NCBI GenBank assembly: GCA_023398855.1
Contig: JAEWRS010000552.1
Span: 1-7,388 of the forward strand
DNA: 7,388 nucleotides
Direction of reading: 5' to 3'
DNA from: Bacillota bacterium
GTDB lineage: Bacteria; Bacillota; Clostridia; Lachnospirales; Lachnospiraceae
Of the stretch, positions 1 to 7,387 are shown in pieces. The position numbers and the translations under genes are program-made. How positions within the stretch are numbered: the first letter of the stretch is position 1; each line of letters starts with the position of its first letter. The notes beneath the pieces were generated by a model. That model worked only from the letters and a program-made list of their open reading frames with translations. It was not told where the DNA came from and did no database searches.

Positions 1-2144
1 TTCATGGTCTCCCTGCCATTTTCATGGGGAATCACAAAGTGGCATTCAGACCCTTCCCTGATCTGATACAATTTTAACAGCGTTCCTTCCGTATAATCAT
101 AATCCGGTCTTTCTTCACATTTCCCAACTGCCAAAACCGTATTTTCTCTCACCATAAGAGGAAGATGGAAATAATCAAAGATTTCCCTATACCATTTGCC
201 ACCTGTTTTCACCTCTCCTGTCAGGTAATTTGTCCATGTTCCTTCCGGCAGGTAGTAAGAAACCTCTCCGTTTCCTTTCATCACCGGTGCCACCATTAGG
301 GAGTCCCCCAGCATATACTGCTTATCCAGGGTTTCACAGGTAAGGTCATCCGGAAATTCAAGAAACATGGGACGCATCATGGGGATTCCTTCTTTATGTG
401 CCTTGACTGCCTGGCTGTAAAGATAAGGCATCAGAGTACACTTCAGCTTCACGAACCTCCTTAATACATCACAGGCCTCATCATCAAACAACCATGGAAC
501 CCGGTAGGATGAGGAACCATGCAGTCTGCTGTGAGAACTCAAAAGGCCAAATGCACACCACCGCTTATAAACGTCTGCGGAAGCAGTTTGTTCAAACCCT
601 CCGATATCATGGCTCCAATAGCCGTATCCTCCAAGGGATAAAGACAATCCACCCCTTAAATCTTCTGCCATGGACGGATAGGTGGCGATACAGTCACCAC
701 CCCAGTGAACAGGAAACTTCTGTCCTCCCGCTGCCGTTGATCTTGCAAATACCAGGGCCTTACCTTTTCCCAGCTTTTTTTCCAGAAGTTCAAAAACAGT
801 CTTATTATAAAGATAAGTATAGTAATTATGCATTTTGACCGTATCCGAACCGTCATAATACTTCACACCGGTAACCGGGATTCTTTCCCCAAAATCAGTT
901 TTAAAGGTGTCCTCTCCCATATCAATAAGCTTCTCCAGCTTATCCTGATACCATTTGCATGCCATTGGATTGGTAAAGTCCACCAAAGCCATGCCCGCCT
1001 GCCACCGGTCACACTGCCAGGTATCACCATCAAGGGTTTTTACGAAATATCCATTTCCCAGACCTTCCTCAAATAATGCTGATTTCTGGGCAATGTAGCT
1101 GTTGATCCAGAGGCAGATATGCAGCCCCCGCTCTTTGAAACGCCTTAACATACCCTCTGGATCAGGAAATGTATTCTTATCCCACTCAAAGCCGCACCAT
1201 TCATACCCTTTCATCCAGAAACAGTCGAAATGGAAGGTATGCAAAGGGATATCCCTGTCTGCCATGCCCTGGATAAAGCTGGTAACAGTTGCCTCATCAT
1301 AGCTTGTTGTAAATGATGTTGTCAGCCACAATCCGAAGGACCAGGCAGGGGGCAATGCCGGTTTTCCCGTAAGCTCCGTATACAGCTGCACGGTTTTCTT
1401 TGGTGTCTGCCCATTGAGGATATAATAATCCAGCCTCTCTGTCTGTACACTGAACTGGACCCGTTCTACCTTCTCGCTTCCTACTTCAAAATGCACATCT
1501 CCGGGATGTCCCACAAACACCCCATAGCCTTTATTGGTAATATAAAAGGGAACATTTTTGTAAGTTTGCTCAGATGCCGTTCCTCCATCCTCGTTCCAGA
1601 TTTCAACGGTCTGGCCATTCTTAATAAATGGTGTGTACCGTTCACCCAGACCGTAAACATATTCTCCCACATCCAGGAGCAGCTGCTCCACCATGTAATT
1701 CTTCTTTGTCTCCCTGTTTTTCATATAAGCGAGATTTCGGTAACCACTCTCCGTCAGCAGCCGGTCTCCATCTTTAAACTCCACCTTCCAGCCGTTTGCA
1801 GATTGATATATGACAGCGCTGGTCCTTCCGGATGTGAATATTATTTTTTCATCATCCTCTGTTATGGATATAAAATCCCCCTTATGTTCCGCCACCTCAT
1901 AATGGGGTCCTTTATAAGCTGCCCCCTTAAAATGCACGGCAGATACTTTGATGACATTTTCCATTGGACTTGAAAACGTCACGGTGAGCAGCGGCTGATT
2001 CAGCGTGTCCCCCCGGTCACCCATATGCTTTGTTGCAGCATAGACTGTCACCTGGTCATCATTGTGTTCCCACTCATAGCATTCCACTGCATAGACCGGA
2101 TCTATTTCTTCCCTGATCCGCCAGTAGCCATTTGTAAACTTCAC
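1..2144 (-). CDS. yicI: YicI-type GH31 alpha-xylosidase, C-terminus cut by window edge
   Basis: Cytoplasmic exo-enzyme expected to release alpha-linked xylose from the non-reducing end of short oligosaccharides such as isoprimeverose (EC 3.2.1.177). The frame is open without a stop from a GTG at 2144 to the left edge, giving 714 codons; E. coli YicI has 772, so about 58 residues are missing. The start is supported by the opening MKFTNGYWRI, which resembles YicI's N-terminus, and by an upstream AGGGG. The nucleophile motif KTDFGE places Asp at 417 and the acid/base motif HWGGDC places Asp at 484, each within two positions of YicI D416 and D482. The FHFDCFWMK segment keeps Cys308 and Phe309, matching the YicI residues tied to xyloside rather than glucoside preference. 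WSHDIGGFE and the SRLHGSSSYR segment also match. An N-terminal beta-sandwich (about 1-245) precedes the barrel. No signal peptide is seen. It is the last gene visible in the operon, 29 bases after the other GH31 gene. The family call is very secure; the natural substrate is inferred. Confidence 0.95.
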   Translation of the reverse strand, partial: MKFTNGYWRIREEIDPVYAVECYEWEHNDDQVTVYAATKHMGDRGDTLNQPLLTVTFSSPMENVIKVSAVHFKGAAYKGPHYEVAEHKGDFISITEDDEKIIFTSGRTSAVIYQSANGWKVEFKDGDRLLTESGYRNLAYMKNRETKKNYMVEQLLLDVGEYVYGLGERYTPFIKNGQTVEIWNEDGGTASEQTYKNVPFYITNKGYGVFVGHPGDVHFEVGSEKVERVQFSVQTERLDYYILNGQTPKKTVQLYTELTGKPALPPAWSFGLWLTTSFTTSYDEATVTSFIQGMADRDIPLHTFHFDCFWMKGYEWCGFEWDKNTFPDPEGMLRRFKERGLHICLWINSYIAQKSALFEEGLGNGYFVKTLDGDTWQCDRWQAGMALVDFTNPMACKWYQDKLEKLIDMGEDTFKTDFGERIPVTGVKYYDGSDTVKMHNYYTYLYNKTVFELLEKKLGKGKALVFARSTAAGGQKFPVHWGGDCIATYPSMAEDLRGGLSLSLGGYGYWSHDIGGFEQTASADVYKRWCAFGLLSSHSRLHGSSSYRVPWLFDDEACDVLRRFVKLKCTLMPYLYSQAVKAHKEGIPMMRPMFLEFPDDLTCETLDKQYMLGDSLMVAPVMKGNGEVSYYLPEGTWTNYLTGEVKTGGKWYREIFDYFHLPLMVRENTVLAVGKCEERPDYDYTEGTLLKLYQIREGSECHFVIPHENGRETM

Positions 2145-2152
2145 GGCTTATA

Positions 2153-2164
2153 CCCCTTTCCTTT
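2153..2164 (-). promoter_or_regulatory. Ribosome binding site deciding the GTG start of the YicI-type gene
   Basis: The minus strand reads AAAGGAAAGGGG, ending 8 bases before the GTG at 2144. It sits inside the 29-base gap after the stop of the preceding gene. No in-frame ATG near this position gives a YicI-like N-terminus, so the GTG is the best start. The match to the anti-SD is less perfect than for the other genes in the operon, which may mean weaker translation. Confidence 0.65.
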
Positions 2165-2173
2165 CCAGTCTGT

Positions 2174-4168
2174 TTAAAAACAGCGGTTATTTCTTGTGAA
2201 TACCGGAAGCCTGTGAAGAGGGGCATCCGCTTGGATTGTTCTGCCGCCTTCCATTGTCTCCCCCGTCCAATAGTCCTTCCAGATACTCCCCTTTGGCAGA
2301 TACACCGTTCTTTTCCTCATATCAGCATAAAGGATGGGAGCAACAAGAACATCAGGGCCAAAGAGATACTCATCTTCCACTTCCCAGGACTGTTGGTCTT
2401 TCGGAAAATCGTAAAAAAGAGGGCGCATGACAGGAGTGCCTTTTAAATGTGCTGCCTCCATTAATTCCGTAATATATGGTTTCATACGGTCTCTCAGCTG
2501 CAGATACGTCCTGCAGATTTCATAAGCTTCCTCCCCAAAGGACCATACCTCATTATCAGCGCCTGAAACACAAGCAGCACCGCCTTCCGTTCCCATTGGT
2601 TCCTTTAATGGTTCCCGGTACCCGTGAAGGCGCATAACCGGACAAAACGTACCGTATTCAAACCAACGGATCAGAAGCTCCTGAAATGCCGGATCCTTTG
2701 GATTTCCTCCATGAAATCCCCCGATATCCGTAGTCCACCATGGAATTCCTGCGATTCCCATGTTAAGCCCTGCTGCCAGCTGATTTTTAAGGCTTTTAAA
2801 GCTGGAATGAATATCCCCTGACCAGACGAGGGCACCGTACCTCTGGGAACCGGCCCATGCACAGCGAAGCAGGTTAATAATGCCCTCCTGCCCTTCTGCT
2901 TTCATGCCATCAAAAAAGGTCTTGGCATACATGGCCGGATAAATATTGCCGATCTGCACATTGGGTCCCAAGTAATAACGGTAATTATCAAAATCATAAA
3001 TGCTGTATTCCGGCTCTGCTTCATCAAGCCAGAATATACGGATTCCCTTATCATAATAGTTTTTCTTTGCCTTTTCCCACACATATTCCCTTGCCTTTGG
3101 ATTGGTCGCATCAAAATGGACCGTATTTCCCTGAAAATCCATTGCTATCCGGAATCCTTTGTCCGTCCGGATCAAGTATCCCTTTTCTTTCATTTCCTGA
3201 AAATTTTCACTGCGGTAATCGACGGTGGGCCATATGGATACCATAAGCCGGATTCCCATTCCCTCTAATTCCTTTATCATGGCATCCGGGTCGGGCCAGT
3301 ATTTTAAATCAAATTTCCACTCTCCCTGCAATGGCCAATGAAAATAATCAATGACAATGACGGAAATAGGAAGCTCTCTTTTCTTATACTCTCTTGCTAC
3401 CTCTAAAAGCTCCTCCTGAGTCTGATACCGCAGCTTGCACTGCCAGAACCCCATGGCATACTCCGGCATCATGGGAACCGTTCCCGTAACTTTTGCATAT
3501 GACTCTTCTATTTTAGCAGGTGTATCTTCTGCCGTGATCCAGTAATCCAGCCCCTTGGCAGAATACGCCTCCCAGGTTGTGATATTTTTACCGAATATGA
3601 CTCTTCCCACTGCCGGGTTGTTCCATAGGAAGCCATAGCCCAGAGAGGATATGGCAAAGGGCACACTTGCCTGAGAGTTTCTCTGTGCCAGCTCTAAGTC
3701 AGTGCCTTTTAAATTCAGGTAGGGCTGCTGATACTGGCCCATGCCGTATATTTTTTCTTTTGGGTCGGATACAAAGCGCATGGATAAATGATAATCCCCT
3801 CCTGGAATGGGTCTTAACTCTCTTGCCTCCACCTCCAGGGCGCTGCAGTAGTCAGCAAACACATCCAACCGGTTTCTTAAATATTCATCCAGCAGCACTT
3901 CCCCCCTCTGGTTGAAAAAAGTCAATTTTCCATACCTGGAGATCCTGGCCTCAAGCTTTCCGTTTTTAATGCCCGCATAGTCCTTTTCTATTTTGATCTC
4001 AGGCGTGATATCCTCTGTTTCAACGGACAATGCCCAGTTATCCTTTGGCATTTCAGCCATTTTGGCAGCTCTCACGCGAAAACTGTTTTCTCCCCATGGC
4101 TCGATCCAAAGCTCTTCTGCATCGTAATGGTATTTCAGGCAGTTATTTTCTTTTCTGAAAACATTCAT
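2174..4168 (-). CDS. GH31 glycosidase, XylS-like alpha-xylosidase group
   Basis: A 664-residue retaining alpha-glycosidase without a signal peptide, so it should act in the cytoplasm on the sugar brought in by the adjacent transporter. An N-terminal beta-sandwich (about 1-225) leads into the (beta/alpha)8 barrel (about 235-560). The nucleophile is expected to be Asp382 in the FWLDEAEPE motif and the acid/base Asp452 in VWSGDIHSSF. Other family blocks are VIDYFHWP (272-279), SIWPTVD (311-317), PWWTTDIGGF (476-485) and RLHGYREP (513-520). The DYFHWP...EWKFD and SIWPT blocks point to the XylS-like alpha-xylosidase subgroup, and the nucleophile motif differs from the KTDFGE of the neighbouring YicI-type enzyme. 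ATG 4168 has AAAGGAG 9 bases upstream and lies 23 bases after the permease stop. The protein ends at PVFTRNNRCF, soon after the conserved PVF.R element, so the distal C-terminal part is short. An alpha-glucosidase is the main alternative. Confidence 0.9.
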   Translation of the reverse strand: MNVFRKENNCLKYHYDAEELWIEPWGENSFRVRAAKMAEMPKDNWALSVETEDITPEIKIEKDYAGIKNGKLEARISRYGKLTFFNQRGEVLLDEYLRNRLDVFADYCSALEVEARELRPIPGGDYHLSMRFVSDPKEKIYGMGQYQQPYLNLKGTDLELAQRNSQASVPFAISSLGYGFLWNNPAVGRVIFGKNITTWEAYSAKGLDYWITAEDTPAKIEESYAKVTGTVPMMPEYAMGFWQCKLRYQTQEELLEVAREYKKRELPISVIVIDYFHWPLQGEWKFDLKYWPDPDAMIKELEGMGIRLMVSIWPTVDYRSENFQEMKEKGYLIRTDKGFRIAMDFQGNTVHFDATNPKAREYVWEKAKKNYYDKGIRIFWLDEAEPEYSIYDFDNYRYYLGPNVQIGNIYPAMYAKTFFDGMKAEGQEGIINLLRCAWAGSQRYGALVWSGDIHSSFKSLKNQLAAGLNMGIAGIPWWTTDIGGFHGGNPKDPAFQELLIRWFEYGTFCPVMRLHGYREPLKEPMGTEGGAACVSGADNEVWSFGEEAYEICRTYLQLRDRMKPYITELMEAAHLKGTPVMRPLFYDFPKDQQSWEVEDEYLFGPDVLVAPILYADMRKRTVYLPKGSIWKDYWTGETMEGGRTIQADAPLHRLPVFTRNNRCF

Positions 4169-4177
4169 TTTCTTTTG

Positions 4178-4184
4178 CTCCTTT
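4178..4184 (-). promoter_or_regulatory. Ribosome binding site of the XylS-like GH31 gene
   Basis: AAAGGAG on the minus strand lies 9 bases before the ATG at 4168, within the 23-base gap after the second permease. It fixes this ATG as the start and leaves no room for a separate promoter, which argues for co-transcription with the transporter. Confidence 0.75.
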
Positions 4185-4191
4185 TAATCAG

Positions 4192-5028
4192 CTATCCCTT
4201 TACGGAACCGCTTGTCATACCTTCTACAATGTATTTCTGCATGGTGACAAAAATCAGGCAGCTTGGCAAAATCAGAAGCACGCCATATGCCATAATGCTG
4301 TTCCACTTTGTGCCATACTGGTTCATAAACGTATAAATGGCCGATGTCATGGGCCGCATGGTTTCCTTTGTATTAAAGGTCATGGAATATGCCAGATCAT
4401 TCCATGCAAAAACAAAGCTAAAGCATGACGCCGTAATTACAGTTGGTTTGGATATTGGTACCGCAATGCGGAAAAAAGCTCCGGCCCCGCTGCAGCCGTC
4501 GATTCTGGCGGCATCCTCAAGCTCCGCCGGTATGCTTAAAAAGCCGGGACGAAGCATGAGCACGATAAACGGTATGGATATGGTAGCAGTTGACAATATG
4601 GGGGCTAAATAAGAATTCAATATCCCCAGGCTTGAAAAGATCAGAAATAAAGGGGTAAGTACCAGGGAGGCGGGAAGCATCTGGGTGAGTAAAAATACCA
4701 GAATAAATAATTTCATCCCTTTTACCCGGTACCTGGCAAGACCATATGCAGCGGGAACCCCCAGGCACAGGGACAAAATCATGGAGCCGCAGGCAATGAT
4801 CACGGAATTTTTCATTGTTGTCTGCAGATTCCCCAGCTGATCTTCATAAGCCCTTAGGGTGAATTCCCTGGGCCATAATGTGGGAGTGCCTGCAAAGATT
4901 TCACTGTCCAGCTTAAAGGAATTAACAACGATCCAGTAAAGAGGAAATAAAAATACACAGGCGATTAATATGGCTATCAGGCATAATAAGATATTCTTCT
5001 GCTTATATGTGACAGGGATCTTCTTCAA
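4192..5028 (-). CDS. CUT1 sugar ABC transporter permease, MalG type
   Basis: Inner-membrane permease subunit of 278 residues, expected to pair with the other permease encoded just upstream to form the sugar channel. Hydrophobic stretches near 13-35, 72-95, 106-130, 140-160, 196-215 and 245-263 give the six spans usual for MalG-type proteins. The cytoplasmic EAA loop that docks the ATPase is seen as EDAARIDGCSGAGAFFRIAV (171-190), followed by PISKP. The short C-terminus ending in GMTSGSVKG is typical of this group. The start is a TTG at 5028, chosen because AAAGGAG lies 9 bases upstream and MKKIPVTYKQ is a normal N-terminus for the family; there is no better ATG. It follows the first permease by 42 bases and precedes the GH31 gene by 23. 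The substrate cannot be read from this subunit; alpha-xyloside or alpha-glucoside is inferred from the enzymes downstream. Confidence 0.94.
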   Translation of the reverse strand: MKKIPVTYKQKNILLCLIAILIACVFLFPLYWIVVNSFKLDSEIFAGTPTLWPREFTLRAYEDQLGNLQTTMKNSVIIACGSMILSLCLGVPAAYGLARYRVKGMKLFILVFLLTQMLPASLVLTPLFLIFSSLGILNSYLAPILSTATISIPFIVLMLRPGFLSIPAELEDAARIDGCSGAGAFFRIAVPISKPTVITASCFSFVFAWNDLAYSMTFNTKETMRPMTSAIYTFMNQYGTKWNSIMAYGVLLILPSCLIFVTMQKYIVEGMTSGSVKG

Positions 5029-5034
5029 TGCGCA

Positions 5035-5044
5035 CCTCTCCTTT
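5035..5044 (-). promoter_or_regulatory. Ribosome binding site deciding the TTG start of the second permease
   Basis: The minus strand reads AAAGGAGAGG, with the AAAGGAG core 9 bases before the TTG at 5028. The same core and spacing precede the first permease and the XylS-like GH31 gene, which supports TTG as the true start despite being a less common initiation codon. Confidence 0.75.
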
Positions 5045-5070
5045 CTGCGTGGTTTTTCATGTTTTTAAGT

Positions 5071-5970
5071 TTACATAACTTCTTCTTTGGAAATGGTTCT
5101 TAAATAAACCAGCGCAACAAGGAACAGGCAAAGGAACAGCATATTGGCAACCGCCGCACCTTCCCCAAAGTGAAACAGCTGAAAGGACAGCTTGTAGGAA
5201 TAGGTAGACAAAACCTCTGTCGCTGTAACAGGTCCTCCCCCTGTCATGACATATACCAGATCAAATACCTTAAAAGTGAGCACAAAGCCCAGGACAAGAA
5301 CTGACATGATGGTGGGTTTTAATAAGGGTATGGTTATCCGGAAAAACCTCTGGATCCCGTCGGCCCCGTCAATGGACGCTGCCTCATAAATGTCCCCGGG
5401 AATATTATTTAACCCAGTGGTGAGCAAAAGCATATTAAAAGGAATCCCCACCCAGGAATTGGCAATGATCAGTGAAAGCATTGCGGTATCCCCCTTAAGA
5501 AGCCAGCCAATGGGCTTATTAATAATATGCAGGCTCATTAAAACCGTATTGACAATGCCGTTCCCTTCAGCAAACATAAACTTAAAGACCAGGGCTGTGA
5601 CTGTAACCGGAAGCATCCAGCTGATCACAATAAATCCTCTGATATATTTTGAAAGTGTAAATTTCCTGGCAAAAAAAACAGCAAACAGAAAGCCAAATGA
5701 AAATTGTATCAACAGACAGCCCACCGTATAGACCAGTGTGTGCAGCAGTGATTGCCGGAATGTTATTTCTGCAAAAATTGCTTTGTAATTTTTAAGACCT
5801 GCAAATTCCCTTACTTTACTTCCCAAGGTTTTTGCAGTCACATCCTGAAAGCTGATGGCCCAGTTATAAACAATGGGATACCCGATAAAGATCAGCATAT
5901 ATATAACAGCAGGCAATATCAGGCAGTATCCAAACAAAAGCTCCTGTCTTTCCCTTCTGGTCAATTTCAT
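5071..5970 (-). CDS. CUT1 sugar ABC transporter permease, MalF/UgpA type
   Basis: Inner-membrane permease subunit, 299 residues from the ATG at 5970. An open frame extends upstream to 6033, but those 21 codons only translate the ribosome binding site and the intercistronic hairpin (KGKGKEKLR), whereas MKLTRRERQELLFGYCLILP is a standard N-terminus for the family, with AAAGGAG 9 bases before it. About six membrane spans are visible (near 14-34, 73-102, 110-132, 160-184, 217-240 and 272-291). The EAA loop reads EAASIDGADGIQRFF (196-210) followed by RITIPLLKP, and the VMTGGGP element (241-247), common in MalF/UgpA-type subunits, is present. It lies between the binding-protein gene (95-base gap) and the second permease (42-base gap), the usual order for CUT1 operons. 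Its partner is the permease at 5028-4192. The family is certain; the sugar transported is inferred from context. Confidence 0.94.
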   Translation of the reverse strand: MKLTRRERQELLFGYCLILPAVIYMLIFIGYPIVYNWAISFQDVTAKTLGSKVREFAGLKNYKAIFAEITFRQSLLHTLVYTVGCLLIQFSFGFLFAVFFARKFTLSKYIRGFIVISWMLPVTVTALVFKFMFAEGNGIVNTVLMSLHIINKPIGWLLKGDTAMLSLIIANSWVGIPFNMLLLTTGLNNIPGDIYEAASIDGADGIQRFFRITIPLLKPTIMSVLVLGFVLTFKVFDLVYVMTGGGPVTATEVLSTYSYKLSFQLFHFGEGAAVANMLFLCLFLVALVYLRTISKEEVM

Positions 5971-5979
5971 CCGCAGCTT

Positions 5980-5986
5980 CTCCTTT
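5980..5986 (-). promoter_or_regulatory. Ribosome binding site deciding the ATG 5970 start of the first permease
   Basis: AAAGGAG on the minus strand lies 9 bases before the ATG at 5970. The longer frame starting at 6033 has no comparable site and would place its start codon inside the stem-loop, so 5970 is preferred. Confidence 0.8.
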
Positions 5987-6003
5987 CCCTTACCTTTATG
6001 TAG

Positions 6004-6050
6004 AAAAAGTCTCACCACAACACAATGGAGCATTGTATATGGGATGAGAC
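6004..6050 (-). terminator. Intercistronic stem-loop with short U-run between binding-protein and permease genes
   Basis: On the minus strand, GTCTCA (6050-6045) pairs with TGAGAC (6014-6009), and after a two-base bulge CCA (6042-6040) pairs with TGG (6017-6015). An inner perfect stem, ACAATG (6036-6031) with CATTGT (6027-6022), closes a CTC loop. Five Ts (6008-6004) follow directly. It starts 15 bases after the stop codon of the binding-protein gene. The U-run is short and the outer stem is interrupted, so I read it as a partial terminator or an RNA-stabilising 3' end rather than a full stop. Either would leave more binding-protein mRNA than permease mRNA, as in other sugar ABC operons. Structure is seen; function is inferred. 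Confidence 0.6.
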
Positions 6051-6065
6051 CATTTCACTTATATC

Positions 6066-7373
6066 TTACTGAGCCTTTATTTTGTCTATCTTCACCTGGG
6101 CATCAGTCATTGCCATATCCACATCCTTCTGGCCGGTAAATACTTCCTGCTGGGCCGTAAAGATCGCTGCAGATATTTCAGGCCAGTCTGGTGACGGTCC
6201 TCTTGACTGAGCATCCGGCATGACTTCTGCAAATACGGAATTTAAAGGATCATCGGCAAACATCACCTGAATATCCACGTCAGCTCTTGGAGAAAACCTG
6301 CCCATTGCCTTACAGATTTCCTGAGATTTCTCTTTGCTTGACATCCAGGTCAGGAATTTCCATGATGCCTCTATATTGGCATTCTTGCAGATGGCCAGAT
6401 TTTCTCCTCCCAGCACGGATGCATAAACACCGTCATCCGCTTTCGGAACCTTTGATACCCTGTAATCAAGGCCCGGGGCATCCTGTTCCAGACTGGAAAA
6501 CTGCCACGGTCCGTTGATCATCATCGCCGCCTGGCCTGATGCAAACTGCTTTTCCGCATCGGCCTGGGTCCAGTTCACGCACTCTCTGCTTATGTAACCC
6601 TTTTCGATCATGCCCTGTAAAAAGGACATGGATTTCTTTGAGCCTTTTGAAGTTAAATCTGTTACACTTCCACCGGAAGACAAAAGCCATGGCATATACT
6701 GGAAGGTCCCTTCCTCATTTCCTATCGCTGAGATCGCCAGCCCTTTTCTCTTATCCGTTGTCAGCTTTTCACAGGCCGCTTCCAACTCCGACCACGTGGT
6801 CGGTACCTCAACGCCCGCGGCATTTAACAGCTCTCTGTTATAAAAAAGCCCCAGACAGTTGTTTCCCCAGGGAAGGCCGTAGAGCTTTCCCTCGTAATAG
6901 CAGGAATTAATGGAGCCCTCCATGAAATCCGCCTCAGCCCAAGACTTGTAAAGGTCGGTTATGTCCTCAAAAACTCCCATAGAAGCGTAAGAATTGTGAT
7001 CTGGATTATCCACCATGCCGCAATCCGGCAGCTCCCCTGATACAACTCCAATGGTATACTGCTTCATAAGCTCTGCCCTGGGAAGATATTGAGCCGTTAC
7101 ATAAATATCATCCTGGGAATTGTTAAACTCCTCAACAGCCTGAATCACATATTTTCCTTCTTTATCCTCCGACATATAGTGCCAGAATGTGATTTCCTGT
7201 CTGCCCTCTTTGGAAACCTTGCCGGCTCCTGGACTACTCGTGGTTTCCAAAGCCTTGCTGCTTGCTGCTGCCGTGGTTTCAGCCGGCGCAGGTGCTTCCG
7301 CCTTATTTGCACAAGCTGTAAGCGTCCCCATTGCCATAGCAAGTGCTGTAAATACAGCCAATCTTTTTTTCAT
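6066..7373 (-). CDS. Extracellular sugar-binding lipoprotein of a CUT1 ABC transporter (family 1 solute-binding protein)
   Basis: A 435-residue, membrane-anchored receptor that captures sugar outside the cell and delivers it to the two permeases encoded next. The N-terminus is a lipoprotein signal: MKKR, a hydrophobic stretch (5-17) and lipobox LTAC with Cys21 as the lipidated residue. An Ala/Thr/Ser/Pro-rich linker (about 22-55) follows, then the mature domain beginning near EITFWHYMSED (60-70). Hallmarks of the family are LYGLPWG (164-170) with LFYNRELLNAAGVEVPTTW (176-194), FASGQAAMMINGPW (277-290) and the GGENLAI segment (322-328). The length fits the family. ATG 7373 has AGGAGG closely upstream, the strongest ribosome binding site of the operon, which suits the high receptor-to-channel ratio these systems need. 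The ligand cannot be told from sequence; alpha-xyloside oligosaccharides are inferred from the two GH31 enzymes downstream. It appears to be the first gene of the visible operon. Confidence 0.95.
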   Translation of the reverse strand: MKKRLAVFTALAMAMGTLTACANKAEAPAPAETTAAASSKALETTSSPGAGKVSKEGRQEITFWHYMSEDKEGKYVIQAVEEFNNSQDDIYVTAQYLPRAELMKQYTIGVVSGELPDCGMVDNPDHNSYASMGVFEDITDLYKSWAEADFMEGSINSCYYEGKLYGLPWGNNCLGLFYNRELLNAAGVEVPTTWSELEAACEKLTTDKRKGLAISAIGNEEGTFQYMPWLLSSGGSVTDLTSKGSKKSMSFLQGMIEKGYISRECVNWTQADAEKQFASGQAAMMINGPWQFSSLEQDAPGLDYRVSKVPKADDGVYASVLGGENLAICKNANIEASWKFLTWMSSKEKSQEICKAMGRFSPRADVDIQVMFADDPLNSVFAEVMPDAQSRGPSPDWPEISAAIFTAQQEVFTGQKDVDMAMTDAQVKIDKIKAQ

Positions 7374-7379
7374 TGATTA

Positions 7380-7387
7380 CCCCTCCT
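7380..7387 (-). promoter_or_regulatory. Strong ribosome binding site of the binding-protein gene
   Basis: The minus strand reads AGGAGGGG, with GGAGG 8 bases before the ATG at 7373. It is the closest match to the consensus among the five genes. The sequence ends one base further, so the promoter and any operator or regulator gene lie outside the window. Confidence 0.8.

Noticed and set aside
494..1973. Several plus-strand open frames of 60-160 codons opposite the YicI-type gene.
   Set aside because: They lie antisense to a continuous, well-conserved GH31 frame, show no recognisable domain or ribosome binding site, and have the composition of shadow frames.
1970..1986. A cre-like catabolite repression box (TTGAAAACGTCACGG on the plus strand).
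   Set aside because: It mismatches the consensus at two positions and lies inside the coding region of the YicI-type gene, away from any promoter.
1..2144. The possibility that the left third of the window is non-coding or a decayed gene.
   Set aside because: Codon-by-codon reading of the minus strand from the GTG at 2144 shows a single open frame with all YicI catalytic motifs in register; it only lacks a stop because the window ends.
2145..2173. A possible terminator or promoter between the two GH31 genes.
   Set aside because: The 29-base gap has no inverted repeat, no U-run and no -35/-10 pair; it only holds a ribosome binding site.
5025..5060. A 12-codon minus-strand mini-ORF (MKNHAERRGAH) whose TGA overlaps the TTG start of the second permease, possibly a coupling peptide.
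   Set aside because: Its ATG has no ribosome binding site upstream, and its codons simply run through the Shine-Dalgarno of the permease; such a short overlap arises easily by chance.
5971..6033. N-terminal extension of the first permease from a start at 6033.
   Set aside because: The extra 21 codons translate the hairpin and the ribosome binding site, and the ATG at 5970 has AAAGGAG at 9 bases and a family-like N-terminus.
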